The notes under the pieces are model-generated. The model did not search any database. It saw only the letters and a program-made list of their open reading frames with translations, and was not told the origin of the DNA. From contig DIZT01000340.1 in assembly GCA_002427975.1 (NCBI GenBank), positions 1 through 20,173 on the forward strand: DNA of 20,173 nt, given 5' to 3'. The translations under genes and the position numbers were made by a program. Below are positions 8,702 through 15,173 of the stretch, one piece after another. Each line of letters opens with the position of its first letter. Positions within the stretch are counted from its first letter, which is position 1. The stretch is from Micrococcaceae bacterium UBA6021. GTDB lineage: Bacteria > Actinomycetota > Actinomycetes > Actinomycetales > Micrococcaceae.

Positions 8702-9171
8702 TGGCTGCGGACCGAAACGAATCACCCATCCGCCTGGCAGCGGAAACCTGGGAATCCCTGTTCCGGGCGCAGGTTGCCGTCATGCGCAGGCTGCAGGCCG
8801 GCCCGGCTTTCCGGAAAGTGGCAATGAACGAATACGACGTTCTGTTTACGCTGTCCCGGTGTCCCTCCGGCTGGCTCCGCCTCAATGAACTCAATGACCA
8901 TGTCCTGCTGAGCCAGTCGAGCCTCAGCCGGCTGGTTGAGAGGCTGGAGAAGCGGGGGCTCGTGGTCCGGATGGCGGCCCCGAACGACGGCCGCGGCGTG
9001 CTGCTGAAGCTCACCGAGGAGGGCGCGGCCCTCCAGAAGGAGATCGGCCGCGAGCATGTGCGGGACATCTCCAGCCTGGTGGGGCCCGCCCTGACGGCCG
9101 CCGAGCAGAAGGAACTTCAGCGGCTCACCGAGAAGCTCCGGCATTCCGTGGGGGCACGGCCGGCGAAGTAA
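8701..9171 (+). CDS. MarR-family transcriptional regulator
   Basis: This is a 156-aa winged-helix regulator of normal MarR length. The recognition region LNELNDHVLLSQSSLSRLVE (61-80) is followed by the wing APNDGRGVLLKLT (93-105), which contains the family's D-x-R signature, and by dimerisation helices at both ends. The ATG at 8701 shares its A with the TGA stop of the monooxygenase gene (8699-8701), and GGAGG (8692-8696) lies 4 nt upstream. A GTG at 8698 is in frame but too close to that ribosome site. The tight coupling suggests it regulates its own two-gene unit, probably in response to a phenolic or oxidised ligand that the enzyme acts on. The nested dyad at 7509-7549 is the best operator candidate. 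Ligand and target are inference. Confidence 0.9.
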   Translation: MAADRNESPIRLAAETWESLFRAQVAVMRRLQAGPAFRKVAMNEYDVLFTLSRCPSGWLRLNELNDHVLLSQSSLSRLVERLEKRGLVVRMAAPNDGRGVLLKLTEEGAALQKEIGREHVRDISSLVGPALTAAEQKELQRLTEKLRHSVGARPAK

Positions 9172-9173
9172 CC

Positions 9174-9212
9174 TCCCGGGCAGTGTCTGGGCCCCGTCTG
9201 GGCCCTCCGGGA
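9174..9212. terminator. Possible bidirectional terminator between convergent genes
   Basis: A bulged hairpin sits between the stops of the MarR gene (plus) and the transglutaminase gene (minus). Its outer 7-bp stem is 9174-9180 with 9206-9212 (one G-T), and its inner 5-bp stem GGGCC/GGCCC is 9189-9193 with 9201-9205. The 8-nt one-sided bulge and missing T-tract weaken the call, but the position between convergent genes fits. Confidence 0.35.
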
Positions 9213-9214
9213 AA

Positions 9215-10021
9215 CTAGCCCAGCACGACCAGCCTGGCCGGATCCTCCGACGGCAGCTGGCCGTTGACCACAGCAGTGACGCGCAACTCGTTCAGCGTCA
9301 GGCGCCCGCCCACCGTGGACAGGAACGCGGTGTCGGACGAGTCCCGGCCGGCCGTGATCCGCAGCATCGACTCCCGCGGGGCCAACCCCGTGGGGTCGAT
9401 GACGTGCCAGGCCCCGTTGACATGGGCCTCCGCCACCGCGTGGAAATCCATGGGGCTCAGCCCCGGTGCGTACACGGCCGTAAGCCGGGCCGGGACGTCC
9501 TTGGAACGCAGCAGCGCGATGGCCAGGTGCGCGAAGTCCCGGCACACTCCCCTGCGGTGCAGGAGGGTTTCCACGGCGCCGTCGGTGCCCCTGGACGAAC
9601 CGCTGATGTACCGCAATTCGCCAAATACCCAGCTCCGCACTGCCTGGAGCAGTTCCGCACCGTGCAGGCCGCCAAATTCGGCGTAGGCCGTGGGCAGGAG
9701 CCGGTCCGACTCCGCGTAGCGGCTCGGCCGCACGTAGCGGATGAGCTCCGCCAGGGTGGCCTCTTCCGGGACCGCCTGCCCTGCCACCGTCGCCGCGTAC
9801 TCAACGGTGACCTCGGCGGGATCGGCGAACTCCATGTAGTGCAGGCGGCCGCCATGATGGTCCGCGAGTTCCTGCAACGGAACCCGCTGCCCGTCGGCGG
9901 TCACAGTCAGGGATTCATCAAACGAGGTGTAGCCGGGATTCCTTGCTACGGCGATGGCCAGGGCTGCCTTCGTGTCGGCGATGGTCCTAAAGACCATGCG
10001 TGCGGAAACGGTGCGTTCCAT
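9215..10021 (-). CDS. Transglutaminase-like domain protein
   Basis: This 268-aa protein has a bacterial transglutaminase/protease-like core. The catalytic-triad candidates are Cys160 in RRGVCRDFAHL, His194 in DFHAVAEAHV and Asp209 in WHVIDPTG, spaced as in the Pfam transglutaminase core. The N-terminal about 100 residues resemble the beta-rich region found before many such domains. No signal peptide or membrane segment is visible, so it is probably cytosolic. Members of this group are usually hydrolases or peptidases rather than true cross-linkers, and the substrate is unknown. CGGAG on the minus strand (complement of about 10027-10031) lies 5 nt before the ATG. It follows the lipoprotein gene on the same strand after a 70-nt gap and may be co-transcribed with it. 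Confidence 0.88.
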   Translation of the reverse strand: MERTVSARMVFRTIADTKAALAIAVARNPGYTSFDESLTVTADGQRVPLQELADHHGGRLHYMEFADPAEVTVEYAATVAGQAVPEEATLAELIRYVRPSRYAESDRLLPTAYAEFGGLHGAELLQAVRSWVFGELRYISGSSRGTDGAVETLLHRRGVCRDFAHLAIALLRSKDVPARLTAVYAPGLSPMDFHAVAEAHVNGAWHVIDPTGLAPRESMLRITAGRDSSDTAFLSTVGGRLTLNELRVTAVVNGQLPSEDPARLVVLG

Positions 10022-10091
10022 GTATCTCCGGGGTGTGAGGTAGTGGCAAAACTTCCCGCCCGGCCCGGCGCTGATGGTGCCGGAGGCAGGA

Positions 10092-10904
10092 CTAGTTTTT
10101 GATCTTCAGAGACATTAGCATCCGCTGGACGTTCGCGAATTCCGGGCTCTCCTCCACGTACTTTGCTGCCTGGCCCAGGGTGTCGAATGCCTTGGCCGGA
10201 GCCACCTTCTCATCCGGCGCAAAGGCCTTCAGCGCGCCCAGGTCACCGAACGAGTAATCCCCTTTTCCTGCCGGGCCACGGACCACATTGAGCAGTTCGC
10301 AGGCTTGACGGTCTGCCCCGCCCACAATGTTGGTGATGCCGTAGGAGCCGAAGTAGTGGTAGCCCTGGATGACGCGGAACACCGCGTGCGGGGCGATGGT
10401 GCCTTCCCCCGTCAGGCCAGGAAGCTCCACGGGCACACTGCTGATCACAACGTACGGCTTCCCGGCACCGTCGGGACACGCGGACGGCGACGACGGCGGC
10501 AGTCCCGTCCGCAGCGCGGCCACAAACGTGCCGTCCTGCTTCTTTACCTCGATCTTCAGAGCACCAGGCATGGCACCGTCCTCAGGCGCGACGGACTGGG
10601 CGATCCATTCCTCCGGCAAGTCGAAACTGACCGTCTTCGCCGGATCGGTGAAAGTTTTCCAGGCCGCAGAAGTTGCTGCCGGGCCGGGAGATACGGAAGC
10701 CGAAGCGTCGGGTGCAGAAGGGTTTGACGACGGGGAACCGGTAGTTCCGGTGGAGTCCGCGGCGGCACCCGGGCTGGCCGATGTGTCCGGCTGTGCCGTC
10801 CACGCCGAACCGCTGCCGCCAGGGGCGCTGCACCCGGTCGCCAGGGCACCGGCCAGCAGAAGTGCCGCCGTCCGCAGTCCCCACGATGTCGCCTTGTGTG
10901 TCAT
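10092..10904 (-). CDS. Secreted lipoprotein of unknown function
   Basis: This 270-aa lipoprotein has a basic start, a hydrophobic segment (about 11-22) and the lipobox LATGC with lipidated Cys25. A Ser/Thr/Pro/Ala-rich low-complexity spacer runs to about residue 82. The folded part begins near AWKTFTDPAKTVSFDLPEEW, a beta-rich pattern often seen in actinobacterial surface lipoproteins. I do not recognise a named family. Cysteines in the domain (in SACPDG and RQACELLN) could form a disulfide outside the cell. The start has no clear Shine-Dalgarno sequence, but a TAGGCT hexamer lies 6 nt upstream on the minus strand, consistent with leaderless transcription. It is divergent from the DUF1684 gene, with 95 bp between start codons. 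Confidence 0.85.
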   Translation of the reverse strand: MTHKATSWGLRTAALLLAGALATGCSAPGGSGSAWTAQPDTSASPGAAADSTGTTGSPSSNPSAPDASASVSPGPAATSAAWKTFTDPAKTVSFDLPEEWIAQSVAPEDGAMPGALKIEVKKQDGTFVAALRTGLPPSSPSACPDGAGKPYVVISSVPVELPGLTGEGTIAPHAVFRVIQGYHYFGSYGITNIVGGADRQACELLNVVRGPAGKGDYSFGDLGALKAFAPDEKVAPAKAFDTLGQAAKYVEESPEFANVQRMLMSLKIKN

Positions 10905-10910
10905 GGTGCC

Positions 10911-10916
10911 AGCCTA
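10911..10916 (-). promoter_or_regulatory. Leaderless-type -10 element for the lipoprotein gene
   Basis: On the minus strand TAGGCT is followed by 6 nt and then the ATG at 10904. A -10 of TANNNT form at this distance places the transcription start at or next to the A of the start codon. No Shine-Dalgarno-like sequence and no clear -35 are present. The same hexamer serves the divergent gene. Confidence 0.55.
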
Positions 10917-10986
10917 TCGGCGGACGACGGCGGCCAAGGGCCGGAGCCCCGTGTCGCCGTCGGACATTCCCCGCACCCAAGGGCGC

Positions 10987-10992
10987 TAGGCT
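10987..10992 (+). promoter_or_regulatory. Leaderless-type -10 element for the DUF1684 gene
   Basis: TAGGCT lies 7 nt before the ATG at 11000, which puts the expected transcript 5' end at the start codon. The only purine-rich stretch, GGGGA (10993-10997), is too close to the ATG to act as a normal ribosome site. No -35 hexamer is evident, which is common for this promoter class in actinobacteria. Confidence 0.6.
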
Positions 10993-10999
10993 GGGGACT

Positions 11000-11662
11000 A
11001 TGGCGGAAGAGCAGTACGGCGCGGACGAACAGAGCCTGGCGGACATCTCTGCCCTCGACATTGCGGACTGGCGGCTGCGCACGTTTGCCCTATACGACAC
11101 CGTGCGGAAAATTGCCGCGGATAACCCCGCCGAGGCCCATTCCCTCTGGCGGCATGAACGCGACCGGATGTTCGCGACCCATCCGGCCTCAGCCCTTACG
11201 GCCAAAGACAAGGCCCAGTTCTCCGGCCTGAAGACGGCCGACTACGATCCCATCTACCGCTTCTACGTGCCGCTGACCCTTGAAGGTGCCGGCCGGGAAA
11301 TGACAGTGGAAACCGCCACTGACGGCGTGGTCCGTTTTGTCCGGCTGGGCACGTTCGATCTTCCCGAAATGGGCCAGCTCGGTGTGTGGAAACTGCACGG
11401 TTACGGCGGCGGGATATTCGTTCCCTTCCGGGACGCCACGGCCGGCAAGCCCGGCGGAACCTATGGCGCCGGCCGGTACCTCCTGGACACCATCAAGGGC
11501 GCGTTCCACGGCGTCCAGGGTTCCGGGCCCGGCGCCGAGTTTGTCCTGGACTTCAATTTTGCCTATAACCCGTCCTGCGCGTACAACGAGGCCTGGGCCT
11601 GCCCGCTGCCCGGCCCGTCCAACCGCCTGGCCGTGGAGATCCCGGTGGGCGAGCTGTACTGA
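11000..11662 (+). CDS. DUF1684 family protein
   Basis: This 220-aa protein of the DUF1684 family has no signal peptide, so it is probably cytosolic. The family hallmarks visible are an N-terminal helical part containing WRLRTFALYDTVRK and the segment LWRHERDRMFATHPASAL. A beta-rich core follows (YRFYVPLTLEG, FVPFRDATAGKPGGTYGAGR), then the C-terminal DFNFAYNPSCAYNEAWACPL (about 187-206) with conserved NPSCAY and CPLP. The biochemical role of the family is not established as far as I know, so no function is claimed. The ATG at 11000 is favoured because TAGGCT lies 7 nt upstream; longer in-frame readings would extend over the promoter and the divergent gene. The FAH-family gene follows 31 nt downstream with its own -10 element. 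Confidence 0.88.
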   Translation: MAEEQYGADEQSLADISALDIADWRLRTFALYDTVRKIAADNPAEAHSLWRHERDRMFATHPASALTAKDKAQFSGLKTADYDPIYRFYVPLTLEGAGREMTVETATDGVVRFVRLGTFDLPEMGQLGVWKLHGYGGGIFVPFRDATAGKPGGTYGAGRYLLDTIKGAFHGVQGSGPGAEFVLDFNFAYNPSCAYNEAWACPLPGPSNRLAVEIPVGELY

Positions 11663-11681
11663 GACGGCCGACCGGAGGACG

Positions 11682-11687
11682 TAGGAT
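11682..11687 (+). promoter_or_regulatory. Leaderless-type -10 element for the FAH-family gene
   Basis: TAGGAT is followed by exactly 6 nt and the ATG at 11694. A GGAGGA at 11674-11679 exists but is 14 nt from the ATG, too far for an efficient ribosome site, so initiation on a leaderless mRNA is the simpler reading. Read-through from the DUF1684 gene would use that distant site, if at all. Confidence 0.6.
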
Positions 11688-11693
11688 GTCATC

Positions 11694-12542
11694 ATGACTG
11701 CCAGCGCTTCCCGTCGCCTTGCCCGTGTCCGTCCCCTGTCCCCGGCTGTTGCCGACGAGCATTTCTTCGTGGCCAATGACGCTCCTGACTTCGGTTCCGA
11801 CGCCGGCCGGTCCTGGACGGTTGTTGCTTCCCCCTTCGCCGCGTCCCGTGCAAACGCCAACAGCCCGGCCCGGCCCGGTTGGGAGTCCGGCACGGTGGTA
11901 AACGAGGACTCGTTCACGTTCCTGGCGCCCTCGATTCCGGTCAACGTCTTCGGCATGGCGCACAACACCGGCCAGCCCGGCCGCGACCTCCCGGCGCAGG
12001 CCTTCCACAAGGCCGCATCCAGCGTGGTCGGCCCCGGCGACGCCATCGAACTGAGCTCCACGGTGGGCTACGTGGACCCGGAAGCTGAACTGACCGTCGT
12101 CGTCGGGCGCACGGTCCGTGGGCTGACACGGGAGACTGCCCGCGGCGCCATCCTTGGATTCACCATCGGCAACGACGTCTCAGCGCGCGATCTGCAGAAG
12201 TCTGACGAACTCTGGATCAGCGCCAAGAGCCAGGACACCTTCACTCCCGCAGGACCGTGGATCGTCACGGACCTTGACGTCTCGGACCTGTCCATCGGCA
12301 TCGTCCACAACGGCACCGAGCTGAAGGCCGCCAGCAGCGCCGACCTCGGCTGGAAGGTGGACGAAATCCTCGTTTACTTGAGCTCTTTCATGACCCTGCA
12401 TGCCGGCGATCTGGTCCTCACCGGCTTCCCGGCGGAGTGTGCCCGCATCCAGCCCGGCGACACGGTGGTGTGCCGCGTGGAGGGCATTGGCGAGCTCAGC
12501 AACCCGGTCACGGCTGCGTCCTGGGAGGAATCGCCGGCCTGA
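11694..12542 (+). CDS. Fumarylacetoacetate hydrolase (FAH) family protein
   Basis: This 282-aa protein carries a full FAH domain in its C-terminal two thirds. Metal-ligand candidates are Glu130 and Glu132 in VDPEAELTVVVGR and Asp161 in IGNDVSARDLQ; the 29-residue spacing from the second Glu to Asp matches the family. Further family marks are KSQDTFTPAGPWIV (178-191) and LVLTGFPAE near the C-terminus. Members cleave carbon-carbon bonds in beta-diketo acids, or hydrate, decarboxylate or isomerise similar compounds in aromatic catabolism. The exact reaction cannot be read from sequence, and no aromatic-degradation genes are adjacent. It is predicted to be cytosolic and Mg/Mn-dependent. The start is fixed by the TAGGAT element 6 nt upstream. 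The GtrA-like gene starts 17 nt after its stop. Confidence 0.92.
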   Translation: MTASASRRLARVRPLSPAVADEHFFVANDAPDFGSDAGRSWTVVASPFAASRANANSPARPGWESGTVVNEDSFTFLAPSIPVNVFGMAHNTGQPGRDLPAQAFHKAASSVVGPGDAIELSSTVGYVDPEAELTVVVGRTVRGLTRETARGAILGFTIGNDVSARDLQKSDELWISAKSQDTFTPAGPWIVTDLDVSDLSIGIVHNGTELKAASSADLGWKVDEILVYLSSFMTLHAGDLVLTGFPAECARIQPGDTVVCRVEGIGELSNPVTAASWEESPA

Positions 12543-12547
12543 TATGT

Positions 12548-12553
12548 CAGGCT
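12548..12553 (+). promoter_or_regulatory. Weak leaderless-type -10 candidate for the GtrA-like gene
   Basis: CAGGCT, one base from the TAGGCT used upstream, lies 6 nt before the ATG at 12560. The AGG within it could instead act as a weak ribosome site 8 nt from the ATG, so this case is ambiguous. The FAH stop is only a few bases upstream, and simple co-transcription is also possible. Confidence 0.3.
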
Positions 12554-12559
12554 TAACCT

Positions 12560-13051
12560 ATGGAGACCCCTGCTGCGCCCGCCGCCCAGCTGACGCAGCA
12601 GCCCACCCGCGGTGCGCCGGCCACCAAGCATTACCGCGGAATCTTCAGGTTTCCGGTGGTCCGGCAGCTCCTTCGTTTCACCGGCGTCGGTATTATCTGC
12701 ACCGCCACGTCACTGGCGCTGTATGCCTTGCTGCGCCCCTGGCTTGGACCGCAGCCGGCCAACGCTGCCGCGCTGGTGCTGACGTCGTTGATGAACACGT
12801 CGCTGAACCGCAGGCTGACGTTCAAGATCTCCGGGCAGCGCCGGATGGCCCGTGACCACCTGAACGGTGTTATTGTCATCGCCGTGGCGCTGGTCATTAC
12901 CGGCGGCAGCCTGGGCGTGCTGCATTGGCTGCACCCGGACGCCACCGTGTCCGATGAGCTCTGGACCACCACACTCTCAGGCTTCGCGGCCACCGCCGTG
13001 CGGTTCACGATGCTGCGGCACTGGATCTTCCGCCGCGCCCGCCACATCTGA
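12560..13051 (+). CDS. GtrA-like small membrane protein
   Basis: This 163-aa integral membrane protein has four predicted TM helices at about 41-58, 68-88, 102-125 and 134-153. It carries the GtrA-type signature: FRFPVVRQLLRFTGVGIICT at the first helix, NTSLNRRLTF after the second and a C-terminal RFTMLRHWIF. GtrA/DPMS-related proteins are thought to help move or flip polyprenyl-linked sugars for cell-wall or surface glycans. No glycosyltransferase lies adjacent, so the pathway is unknown. The N-terminus (1-22) is Ala/Pro/Gln-rich and probably disordered. It converges on the NAD operon, with the 56-bp palindrome in the 84-bp gap. Confidence 0.88.
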   Translation: METPAAPAAQLTQQPTRGAPATKHYRGIFRFPVVRQLLRFTGVGIICTATSLALYALLRPWLGPQPANAAALVLTSLMNTSLNRRLTFKISGQRRMARDHLNGVIVIAVALVITGGSLGVLHWLHPDATVSDELWTTTLSGFAATAVRFTMLRHWIFRRARHI

Positions 13052-13064
13052 CCCCCTCCCCCAA

Positions 13065-13120
13065 CTGACTCGCATTTAACGTCGTCATTCGCGCTTTTGA
13101 CGACGTTAAGTGCCAGTCAG
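13065..13120. repeat. 56-bp interrupted palindrome between convergent genes
   Basis: Positions 13065-13087 pair with 13098-13120 over 23 positions: 21 Watson-Crick pairs, one G-T (13075/13110) and one mismatch (13071/13114), around a 10-nt loop. The core is TAACGTCGTCA paired with TGACGACGTTA. It is less GC-rich than its surroundings and has no T-tract. It can be read as two inverted copies of a 23-nt unit. The position between the GtrA-like stop (13051) and the cysteine desulfurase stop (13136) suits a bidirectional terminator, but its length and near-exact arms also suit a REP/MITE-like dispersed element. The structure is directly seen; copy number cannot be judged from this window. Confidence 0.8.
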
Positions 13121-13135
13121 ATGGGCTATTGGGCG

Positions 13136-14293
13136 TCAGTTGCGGCCCAGAGTCCGGACGCTTCCAACGGCGGCGCCCACGGCGGCCGCTGCCTGCTCCA
13201 GTTCCTCAGCGGTTACCGTCGAGGTGAAGCTGAACCGCACGGCGGTCTGCGCCACTTCGGCGTCATAGCCCAGCGCTGTCAGCACCGGCGATGGCGCATC
13301 CGAACCGGCCGCGCATGCCGAACCGCTGGAGCAGACCACGCCCTGCCGCTCCAGCTCCAGCAGAACCGACTCGCCGCTGGTGCCGGGGAAGCAGAAGGAC
13401 GCCACTGACGGCAGCCGTTCCATGCGGTGTCCGGTGAGCAGTGCGCCGGGAACCGTGTCCAGAATGGTGGCGATGAATCGTTCGCGGAGCCCGGCCACGC
13501 GGGTGGCCAGTTCCGGCCGTTCAGCGTGGGCAAGCGTCAGGGCGGTGGCCAGCGCCACGGCCCCGGCCACGTTTTCGGTCCCCGACCGGCGCCCCCGTTC
13601 CTGGCCGCCGCCGTGCACCAGGGGCTCGACGCGGGTCCGGCCGCGGACATACAGCACACCGCAGCCCTTGGGCGCCCCCAGTTTGTGGCCGGAAATACTC
13701 AGCGCATCCACGCCCAGCGCCCTGACGTCCAGGGGCAGCCAGCCCGCGGCCTGGACGGCGTCGGTGTGGAACGGCACGCCATGCTCAGCGGCAACGGCAG
13801 CCAGTTCGGCGACCGGCTGGATGGTGCCCACCTCATTATTCGCGTACATGATGCTGACCACGGCGGTCTCCGGCCTGAGCACGGCGGCGAGCGCCTCGGG
13901 CGTCACGCGGCCGGTCCCGTCCACGGGAACCACATCCACCGTGAACCCGTGGAACCGTTCCAGGTACAGCGCGGACTCCTCCACTGCGGGATGTTCGACG
14001 GCGCTGATCACCACGCGGTTGAGCGCAGGGTCTGCCGCCTGCCGGGCCAGGGCGATGCCCTTGACCGCGAGGTTGTCAGCCTCCGTGCCACCGGAGGTGA
14101 AGGTGATCTCGCCCGGGCGGCAACCGAGCACCATGGCCACGGCAGCGCGGGCGCCCGCAAGGGCGGACGCGGCGGCCTCGCCCAGGGTGTGGTGGCTGGA
14201 GGGGTTGCCGAACTCGCCGCTCAGGTAGGGCCACATGGCCTCGAGGACTTCGCGGCGGACAGGCGTGGTGGCGGCGGCGTCGAGGAAGATCAT
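13136..14293 (-). CDS. Cysteine desulfurase (NifS/IscS-like) of the NAD operon
   Basis: This 385-aa PLP enzyme removes sulfur from cysteine as a persulfide for Fe-S cluster assembly, giving alanine. Visible residues are His101 in SAVEHPAV, Asp178 and Gln181 in HTDAVQAAGW, the PLP lysine Lys204 in SISGHKLGAPKG, and the catalytic cysteine Cys327 in CSSGSACAAG. It is the last gene of the nrtR-nadA-nadB-nadC unit, starting 7 nt after the nadC stop with little ribosome site of its own. A nifS gene beside nadB is known from Bacillus subtilis, where its product supports the Fe-S cluster of NadA; the same role is inferred here. A contribution to general sulfur transfer (Fe-S or tRNA thiolation) cannot be excluded. 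Confidence 0.93.
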   Translation of the reverse strand: MIFLDAAATTPVRREVLEAMWPYLSGEFGNPSSHHTLGEAAASALAGARAAVAMVLGCRPGEITFTSGGTEADNLAVKGIALARQAADPALNRVVISAVEHPAVEESALYLERFHGFTVDVVPVDGTGRVTPEALAAVLRPETAVVSIMYANNEVGTIQPVAELAAVAAEHGVPFHTDAVQAAGWLPLDVRALGVDALSISGHKLGAPKGCGVLYVRGRTRVEPLVHGGGQERGRRSGTENVAGAVALATALTLAHAERPELATRVAGLRERFIATILDTVPGALLTGHRMERLPSVASFCFPGTSGESVLLELERQGVVCSSGSACAAGSDAPSPVLTALGYDAEVAQTAVRFSFTSTVTAEELEQAAAAVGAAVGSVRTLGRN

Positions 14294-14300
14294 GGCAGCG

Positions 14301-15173
14301 TCAGCCGGCGCTCAGTTCGACGTCCAGGCCGAGGTCCAGGGCGGCGACGCTGTGGGTGAGTCCGCCGACCGCGATGACGTCCACTCCCGCCGCGGCGATG
14401 TCCGCCACGGTGCCGAGGTTGACGTTGCCGCTGGCCTCGACCCGGGCGCGCCCGGCCACCTGCCGGACACCTGCCCGCAGATCCTCAAGGGAAAAGTTGT
14501 CCAGCATGATGGTGTCGACGCCGGCGGCGAGGACGGGTTCGATCTGCTCTGCCCGGTCCACCTCCACCTCGAAGTGGGTGGTGTGCCCCAGCTGGGCCTT
14601 CGCCGCGGCCAGGAGTTCGGTCAGCTTTGCCGAATCGCCCCCGGTCATCACGGCCAGATGGTTGTCCTTGGCCAGCACGGCGTCGGACAGGCTGTAGCGG
14701 TGGTTCGCTCCCCCTCCGCAGCGGACGGCGTAGCGCTCCAGCACCCGCAGGCCGGGCGTGGTCTTGCGGGTGTCCGTGATGCGGGCCCTGGTACCTTCGA
14801 CCAGCCGGACGAATTCCGCGGTCTTGGTGGCGATGGCACTCATCCGCTGCACGAGGTTCAGGCCAACACGTTCGGCGAGCAGCACCGAGCGCGCGTTGCC
14901 GGTGACGCGCGCGAGGTGCGTGCCGGCGTCGAACGCCTCGCCGTCGGCGAGCAGCAACTCGACGTCGGTGTCCGGGTCCACGAGCTTCATGGCGTCTCGG
15001 AACACGGTTCCGCCGCTGAACACGCCTGGCACCCGGGCATTGAGGACAGCGGTGGCGCGGGCTTCGGCGGGGATCAGCAGCTGCGAGGTGATGTCGCCGT
15101 TGGGCGCGTCCTCGGCAAAGGCGCGCTCCAGGATGTCCCGGACGGGTGCTGCGGGGAGGGTCAGGCTAGTCAT
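14301..15173 (-). CDS. nadC: Nicotinate-nucleotide pyrophosphorylase (quinolinate phosphoribosyltransferase)
   Basis: This 290-aa enzyme converts quinolinate and PRPP to nicotinate mononucleotide, CO2 and pyrophosphate, the entry into the shared NAD pathway. Family motifs are ERVGLNLVQRMSAIAT (101-116), TRKTTPGLR (135-143), CGGGANHRYSLSD (152-164) and KDNH (169-172), which bind quinolinate and PRPP. Near the C-terminus IMLDNFS and VEASGNVNL complete the barrel. Its ATG lies within the end of nadB (8-nt overlap), indicating translational coupling. Length and motifs are normal for a functional enzyme. Confidence 0.97.
   Translation of the reverse strand: MTSLTLPAAPVRDILERAFAEDAPNGDITSQLLIPAEARATAVLNARVPGVFSGGTVFRDAMKLVDPDTDVELLLADGEAFDAGTHLARVTGNARSVLLAERVGLNLVQRMSAIATKTAEFVRLVEGTRARITDTRKTTPGLRVLERYAVRCGGGANHRYSLSDAVLAKDNHLAVMTGGDSAKLTELLAAAKAQLGHTTHFEVEVDRAEQIEPVLAAGVDTIMLDNFSLEDLRAGVRQVAGRARVEASGNVNLGTVADIAAAGVDVIAVGGLTHSVAALDLGLDVELSAG

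Noticed and set aside
10022..10091. Possible terminator between the lipoprotein and transglutaminase genes
   Set aside because: On the minus strand a GC-rich run ends in TTTT, but only 4-6 bp stems can be drawn; not strong enough to call.
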